In this document: one piece after another, positions 60,336-64,000 of the stretch
Layout: the number at the start of each line of letters is the position of its first letter
Position numbering within the stretch: position 1 is the first letter of the stretch
Assembly: GCA_036265385.1 (NCBI GenBank)
Contig: DATAPD010000018.1
Coordinates: forward strand, 49,114-113,113
Source: DATAPD01 sp036265385
GTDB taxonomy: Bacteria > Acidobacteriota > Terriglobia > Terriglobales > Acidobacteriaceae
Reading direction: 5' to 3'
Length of the DNA stretch: 64,000 nucleotides
Position numbers and translations under genes: made by a program
The notes under the pieces: model-generated
Seen by the model: only the letters and a program-made list of their open reading frames with translations
Told to the model about the DNA's origin: nothing
Databases searched by the model: none

Positions 60336-61535
60336 TTAATCTCCCGCGTGGGCTGGTATGGGAGACGTCCAGGGAGGCAAGAGCTTCACCAAAGCCCACA
60401 GAATCCCGAATGGAAGAACCATCAGCACGATCGCAGGCAGGAGCCCTTCCCTTGTGGCGAATCCCATCTTGTATGTGGTATAGCCCAGGAAGCTCTTTGA
60501 AAATAACTGTCCGCCAATCACTACGTTCCACCGCATTGCGAAGATGCCGATCAGAGTCGCTGCACTCGCGACCGCGTAAATTCTTTTTCGAACGAGTTCT
60601 GAAAAATGCAGAACTTGGGTCATTGATAGAAGGATGATCGGCATCACGGTTCCGAATAGAATCTGCACAACGATGTGGGGGATGTACAACCTCGTATGGA
60701 CCATAAAATCGAGGCTGCGGAACGATTCCCCTGACTCATAGATGCGGTGGATCAAATCCAGCATCTCAAGGCTGAAGTCGATCACAAACGTATAAAACAA
60801 ATACTTTGCTACCGTATCTACACAGAGCGCGTTCGCTTTTTCTCCGCGAGCCCAGCTGATGAACATGTACAGCATTAGCACCGCAGCGATGCCTGAAACC
60901 ATTGCGGAAAAAAGGAACACAACAGGCATCAGTGGCGTAGACCACCACGGGTTTGCTTTCACAGATCCGAAAATGAATCCCACATAACCATGAAGCAAGA
61001 ATGCTGAAGGTATGCCGATGATCGTAATGATCCATCCCACTCGGTCGTCGATTGCGAGTGAGCGAGGGCTGACATTATGCGAGCCGAGGGTCATCGCGGC
61101 ATAAAGCCAGCGTTTCCACCCAGAGGATGTTTCCGCGAGGTGCACAATATCGCGCCTGTATTCGAGCCAGATCTCTACGACCAGCACAGCCATGAGATAC
61201 CAAAGGTAGACAAACCCGAACATCGCCATCGCTGACGAACGATGAGGCGTGAGGTACATCTCAAACGACCGTTCCGGATGCCCGAGGTGCAATTGCAATG
61301 GAAGGGGCGCAACCAACAAGAAAGCCAATGCGGTTAACAAAGCGAGCCGATACGTGGGTTTCACCGCTTCAACCCGGAACACTCTTTCCAGCGATGCCAG
61401 GATGAAAGCGCCAGCTACGAGTCCAGTCAAGAACGGATAGAGCACGATGAGCACGCTCCACTGCAACTCGACCTCGTTCGGATACATGAATCCATCCACC
61501 GGTATCACTGAGGCCTCCTCATCGGACTGATCCAT
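60336..61535 (-). CDS. NrfD/PsrC-like quinone-interacting membrane subunit
   Basis: A 399-residue integral membrane protein with about ten helices, of the NrfD superfamily. Recognisable parts are 'LYPFLTGLVAGAFILASLER' at the start and 'HLGHPERSFEMYLTPHRSSA'. It should exchange electrons with menaquinone or ubiquinone on behalf of the ferredoxin-like subunit encoded just upstream, whose end overlaps it by 17 bases. It is the last gene of a three-gene operon (cytochrome, FeS, NrfD). ATG 61535 fits the overlap. Confidence 0.9.
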   Translation of the reverse strand: MDQSDEEASVIPVDGFMYPNEVELQWSVLIVLYPFLTGLVAGAFILASLERVFRVEAVKPTYRLALLTALAFLLVAPLPLQLHLGHPERSFEMYLTPHRSSAMAMFGFVYLWYLMAVLVVEIWLEYRRDIVHLAETSSGWKRWLYAAMTLGSHNVSPRSLAIDDRVGWIITIIGIPSAFLLHGYVGFIFGSVKANPWWSTPLMPVVFLFSAMVSGIAAVLMLYMFISWARGEKANALCVDTVAKYLFYTFVIDFSLEMLDLIHRIYESGESFRSLDFMVHTRLYIPHIVVQILFGTVMPIILLSMTQVLHFSELVRKRIYAVASAATLIGIFAMRWNVVIGGQLFSKSFLGYTTYKMGFATREGLLPAIVLMVLPFGILWALVKLLPPWTSPIPAHAGD

Positions 61536-62250
61536 CCAGCTGGTTATAGAACACCTTTGCGTTGGTCGCCATGTGCGGCTTCAACACCTGGACGCTATGG
61601 GTCCGCAGAAACTCATGAATCGGGTCTTGTGGATTCTTGAGGTCTGCCAGCTGCCGCGCTCCGGTTGGGCAGTTTTCACAGCATGCCGTGGTTAAGCCTT
61701 TTGTGATGCGGTGATAGCAAAGTGTGCATTTTTCAGCGGTGTTCGTTTTCGGGTTGATAAAGCGGCAACCGTATGGACACGCTTGTACACAGTAGCGGCA
61801 GCCCAGGCAATATTCCTTGTCAACCAGCACCACTCCGTCAGGACTCACAAAAGTTGCGCCGACCGGACACACCTGGGTGCATGGCGACTCAACACAGTGG
61901 TTGCAAAGCTTCGGAATAAAAAAGTTTTTTCCGCCCGTCTGCGTACTCGGGGGAAATCCGTGTATGCCACCGTCGGGCGAATCCACAACCGGATTCTCAA
62001 ATCCCCAGTCCGCAACGTGATAGCGTTCCACCCAAGTGCGGAAGTAACCTTCCGGCACATCGTTTTCCTTGGCGCACGCTCGAACGCAGTTGCCACATCC
62101 GATGCACTTGGGAACATCGATGAGCATGCTCCACCAGTGCTCACTCATCTTGTAGTTCGGAGACTTCTCAGGTGTTCCCGCCAGCACGTGCTCCCACGCA
62201 ATTGCCGCAGCGGGAAGAAGGAGCATCAAGTGGCGACGGGTAATATTCAC
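61519..62250 (-). CDS. Four-cluster ferredoxin-type electron transfer subunit
   Basis: A 243-residue protein of the HybA/NrfC/PsrB type. A twin-arginine-like signal ('ITRRHLMLLLPAAAIAW') suggests export in folded form. Four [4Fe-4S] motifs are visible: 'CIGCGNCVRAC', 'CNHCVESPCTQVCP', 'CLGCRYCVQACP' and 'CTLCYHRITKGLTTACCENCP' split around the last cluster. It passes electrons between the NrfD quinone site and the periplasmic partner. The GTG start at 62250 overlaps the cytochrome stop as GTGA, with GGGAG upstream. Confidence 0.92.
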   Translation of the reverse strand: MNITRRHLMLLLPAAAIAWEHVLAGTPEKSPNYKMSEHWWSMLIDVPKCIGCGNCVRACAKENDVPEGYFRTWVERYHVADWGFENPVVDSPDGGIHGFPPSTQTGGKNFFIPKLCNHCVESPCTQVCPVGATFVSPDGVVLVDKEYCLGCRYCVQACPYGCRFINPKTNTAEKCTLCYHRITKGLTTACCENCPTGARQLADLKNPQDPIHEFLRTHSVQVLKPHMATNAKVFYNQLDGSVR

Positions 62251-62720
62251 TGTCCGGCTCCCTTTACGATGCTTGGCGCATGCGGCTGATGACACGTGTC
62301 ACACGCCAGCCCACTGGAGTGCTCCTCAGCTTTGACCTGCGGAAATCCCGCGGGCTTTGCAATGTTTGCCTCGTGACACCGCACGCACAGCACTGCAGTA
62401 TCGAGTTTCTCAGGCTGCACACTTGCCGGATCGTCAACATGCTTTGCCAGTGGTCCGTGGCAAGCTTCACAACCGATCCGGACATGCTTACCTGAGTTCT
62501 TTTTCTGGACCACATCGGCATGGCAGTCCTCACACGCTTGGCGGCCGGCGTAGGCTATTGGACGCGCCGCAATATCCGCAATCGCAGCTCCCCGAAAATG
62601 GCCGTATTCGCCGAAAGTCTTGGGGACGAAAATGCTGCGCACGCCGATAAAGAACACCAACCCCAGCGCAAACACGATGGCCAGACGAAATAGGTGTCCA
62701 GAATCTTTGATGACGCTCAT
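62247..62720 (-). CDS. Membrane-anchored tetraheme cytochrome c
   Basis: A 157-residue protein with an N-terminal membrane helix ('LFRLAIVFALGLVFFIGV') and four CxxCH sites (CEDCH, CEACH, CVRCH and CDTCH), with extra His residues for distal ligation. It resembles small multihaem c7/NapC-like donors. It is the first gene of the cytochrome-ferredoxin-NrfD operon and would be the periplasmic electron entry or exit. ATG 62720 is preferred over a frame start 28 codons earlier. Confidence 0.9.
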   Translation of the reverse strand: MSVIKDSGHLFRLAIVFALGLVFFIGVRSIFVPKTFGEYGHFRGAAIADIAARPIAYAGRQACEDCHADVVQKKNSGKHVRIGCEACHGPLAKHVDDPASVQPEKLDTAVLCVRCHEANIAKPAGFPQVKAEEHSSGLACDTCHQPHAPSIVKGAGQ

Positions 62721-62813
62721 GAGTCTGCCTGCCCGTTGGTTTAGCTGTTTGTGAACAGCATGGCTGTGCTTCAGGTCACAATGGCTTGTGACAGGTACAA
62801 GCAAGCCATCCCT

Positions 62814-62819
62814 TATAAT
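62814..62819 (+). promoter_or_regulatory. -10 element of rnpB
   Basis: A perfect TATAAT lies 15 bases before the predicted 5' end of RNase P RNA. No good -35 was seen. Confidence 0.55.
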
Positions 62820-62828
62820 GGTCGTGGT

Positions 62829-63297
62829 AGCAGCCGGACCGGACGGTCGCCCCGCTCACTCTGGAACGAGCATCACTGCCCAGACCTCTCGTTCGAGAAT
62901 GGGCGGGGAGGAAAGTCCGAACTCCGCAGAGCAGTGTGCCGGATAACGTCCGGGACGGCGGATTCAAGTCCGTTGGACGGAAAGTGCCACAGAAAACATA
63001 CCGCCTTGGCGGCAACGCCGGGTAAGGGTGAAAAGGTGCGGTAAGAGCGCACCGCCGCGGCAGCGATGACGCGGGCAGGGCAAACCCCACACGGAGCAAG
63101 ACCAAATAGGGAGGAAGTCCCGCCGTTGCGGCAGGTTCGATACCATCAATCGAACTTGCGGCATCGGTGGGACACGCGCTGGCTCGGCACGTCACAACCT
63201 TCGGGTAGGTCGCTAGAGCCGTTCAGCAATGGACGGCCCAGAGGAATGACCGTCCCGCTGCAAGGCGGACAGAATTCGGCTTACAGGTCCGGCTGCT
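62829..63297 (+). ncRNA. rnpB: RNase P RNA, class A
   Basis: The catalytic RNA of RNase P, which matures tRNA 5' ends. The outer helix P1 is a perfect 12-bp pairing of AGCAGCCGGACC (62829-62840) with GGTCCGGCTGCT (63286-63297). Conserved core segments are present: 'GAGGAAAGTCCGAACTCC' near 62908, 'GTGCCACAGAAAACA' near 62983, 'GTGAAAAGGTGCGGTAAGAG' near 63028, 'GGCAAACCCCAC' near 63080, and 'ACAGAATTCGGCTTACAG' near the 3' end. The length of about 469 bases is somewhat long for class A. The integrase gene on the other strand overlaps its last 85 bases. Confidence 0.95.
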
Positions 63298-64000
63298 GCA
63301 TTTTCAACAACTTCCGAGGAGTCGGCCACCGAGTGTGCCATTTTTGTGCCACGTTGTTCGATTCCTTCCCCCATCTCCATAAAACGCCGGGCACGATCGC
63401 GTAGCACGGAAACGAATGGGGCATAGTGTTTCTCAACCGTCCCGACAGCGTCACCGAGAATTTGAGCGACGTCGTAAATCCCTAGTCCCTTACAAAGCAA
63501 ATCCACGGCAAGCGTGTCTCGAAACCTGTGCGGGTGTGCGTGTGACACCCCTGCTCGCTTCCCAATCGCTGCGATACGTTTATAGAGCCGGGGCCGCGAC
63601 ATCGACATACCAGTCTCTGGATTGATTAGAACGGTGTCGTGGGCTTGAGGATCACGCCTCGCGTGTTCGCATTCGAGAGCAAATAGAAGTTCTGCGTGAA
63701 TTGGCATCACAACAAGTTTTTTCCTCTTCTGTGTTATGCGCTCAATCTCCCTCCTTTCAAAGTGAACTTCCTTCCATGTAAGCCGGACGGCATCCGATCC
63801 ACGCAAACCTGTGTGTCGCAGTAGGAGGAATGTCAGGAGATCGTCCCCCGCATGGATGCGAAGTTTTCGAAGTTCTTCTCCATCATATGGCTGTGCCCCC
63901 ACCGTTGGTTGTCTCCCGGGAGCACTCTCCGTCCTAATGGGATTCTTCGATACCATCTCGGATTCGATGGCATGGTTGAAAACGTTGTGCAAAATCGCAG
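63213..64000 (-). CDS. Tyrosine recombinase (integrase), C-terminal part
   Basis: The open frame enters from the right edge and stops at TAG 63213-63215, about 262 residues. Catalytic features are the first Arg in 'LLRHTGLRGSDAVRLTW', the 'HPHRFRDTLAVDLLCKGLG' His-Arg box, and the nucleophilic Tyr in 'VEKHYAPFV'. The usual second His of the LGH box is Asp ('QILGDAVG'), a change seen in other integrases at this place. The N-terminal DNA-binding part is outside the window. The last 28 codons or so are encoded by the complement of the rnpB 3' end, as expected for an integrase whose attachment site is that end. Confidence 0.88.
   Translation of the reverse strand, partial: AILHNVFNHAIESEMVSKNPIRTESAPGRQPTVGAQPYDGEELRKLRIHAGDDLLTFLLLRHTGLRGSDAVRLTWKEVHFERREIERITQKRKKLVVMPIHAELLFALECEHARRDPQAHDTVLINPETGMSMSRPRLYKRIAAIGKRAGVSHAHPHRFRDTLAVDLLCKGLGIYDVAQILGDAVGTVEKHYAPFVSVLRDRARRFMEMGEGIEQRGTKMAHSVADSSEVVENAAAGPVSRILSALQRDGHSSGPSIAERL

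Noticed and set aside
56445..63314. A 17-nt identical string (GCATTTTCAACAACTTC) at 56445-56461 and 63298-63314, the second directly after rnpB.
   Set aside because: One exact 17-mer repeat is near the number expected by chance in 64 kb on two strands. There is no longer similarity around it, so it is not offered as an attachment repeat.
1..64000. CRISPR arrays, insertion sequences, tRNA and rRNA genes.
   Set aside because: No regularly spaced direct repeats, no transposase motifs and no tRNA or rRNA signature sequences were seen by eye.

Overview
The window looks like a chromosomal segment of an Acidobacteriota bacterium, probably class Terriglobia. The lineage is inferred from gene style: two very large Oar-like TonB-dependent receptors with an N-terminal carboxypeptidase-regulatory-like domain, a TonB-like transducer, an M16 peptidase pair, a CarD-type regulator, BamA/OmpH, and a moderately GC-rich Gram-negative gene set. 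No rRNA or tRNA gene was recognised. No CRISPR array or insertion sequence was seen.

Layout. (1) 1-8.1 kb is a phage-type particle module on the + strand: portal end, prohead protease, scaffold-like protein, major capsid protein between two terminators, connector and neck proteins, a tail-tube candidate, a 796-aa hub/tip candidate, an XhlA-like protein and a small protein. No tape-measure, lysin or integrase gene is seen, and the module closes with a terminator. (2) 8.2-15.4 kb is central metabolism, mostly on the minus strand: 2-oxoacid dehydrogenase E1-alpha, E1-beta and E2 with a cytochrome c gene between E1 and E2, then lipB (which supplies the E2 cofactor) and hemB. A frameshifted diheme cytochrome lies on the + strand. 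(3) 15.6-32.6 kb holds a membrane histidine kinase, mutS2, a TonB receptor, an Ntn asparaginase, an alpha/beta hydrolase, a CDP-alcohol phosphatidyltransferase, greA, carD, an AI-2E-type permease, ruvX, mltG, a lipoprotein and a FtsX/MacB-type permease. (4) 32.7-40.1 kb is the translation block rplM-rpsI, rpsB-tsf, pyrH and frr, with two M16 peptidase genes on the opposite strand between pyrH and frr. (5) 40.2-44.8 kb is a GbsR/MarR-type regulator with matching operators before itself and before three membrane-protein genes (the last YndJ-like), then a molybdopterin oxidoreductase. (6) 44.9-50.9 kb is envelope biogenesis: bamA, ompH (with a small coupled ORF), a TonB-like gene and alr. (7) 50.9-60.3 kb has an aldehyde dehydrogenase, a hydrolase, glyA, a glycosyltransferase, a second TonB receptor and a 58-aa basic protein. 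(8) 60.3-62.7 kb is a tetraheme cytochrome / four-cluster ferredoxin / NrfD operon. (9) The right edge holds rnpB (RNase P RNA). A tyrosine-integrase gene on the other strand ends inside the 3' end of rnpB, so an element integrated at rnpB probably begins here and runs past the window.

Most exact starts were chosen from visible Shine-Dalgarno sequences and are often shorter than the longest open frame. All family assignments come from motif recognition by eye; no database search was possible. Intergenic stretches are short, none over 300 bases without a feature. Several carry degenerate 7-nt periodic repeats.
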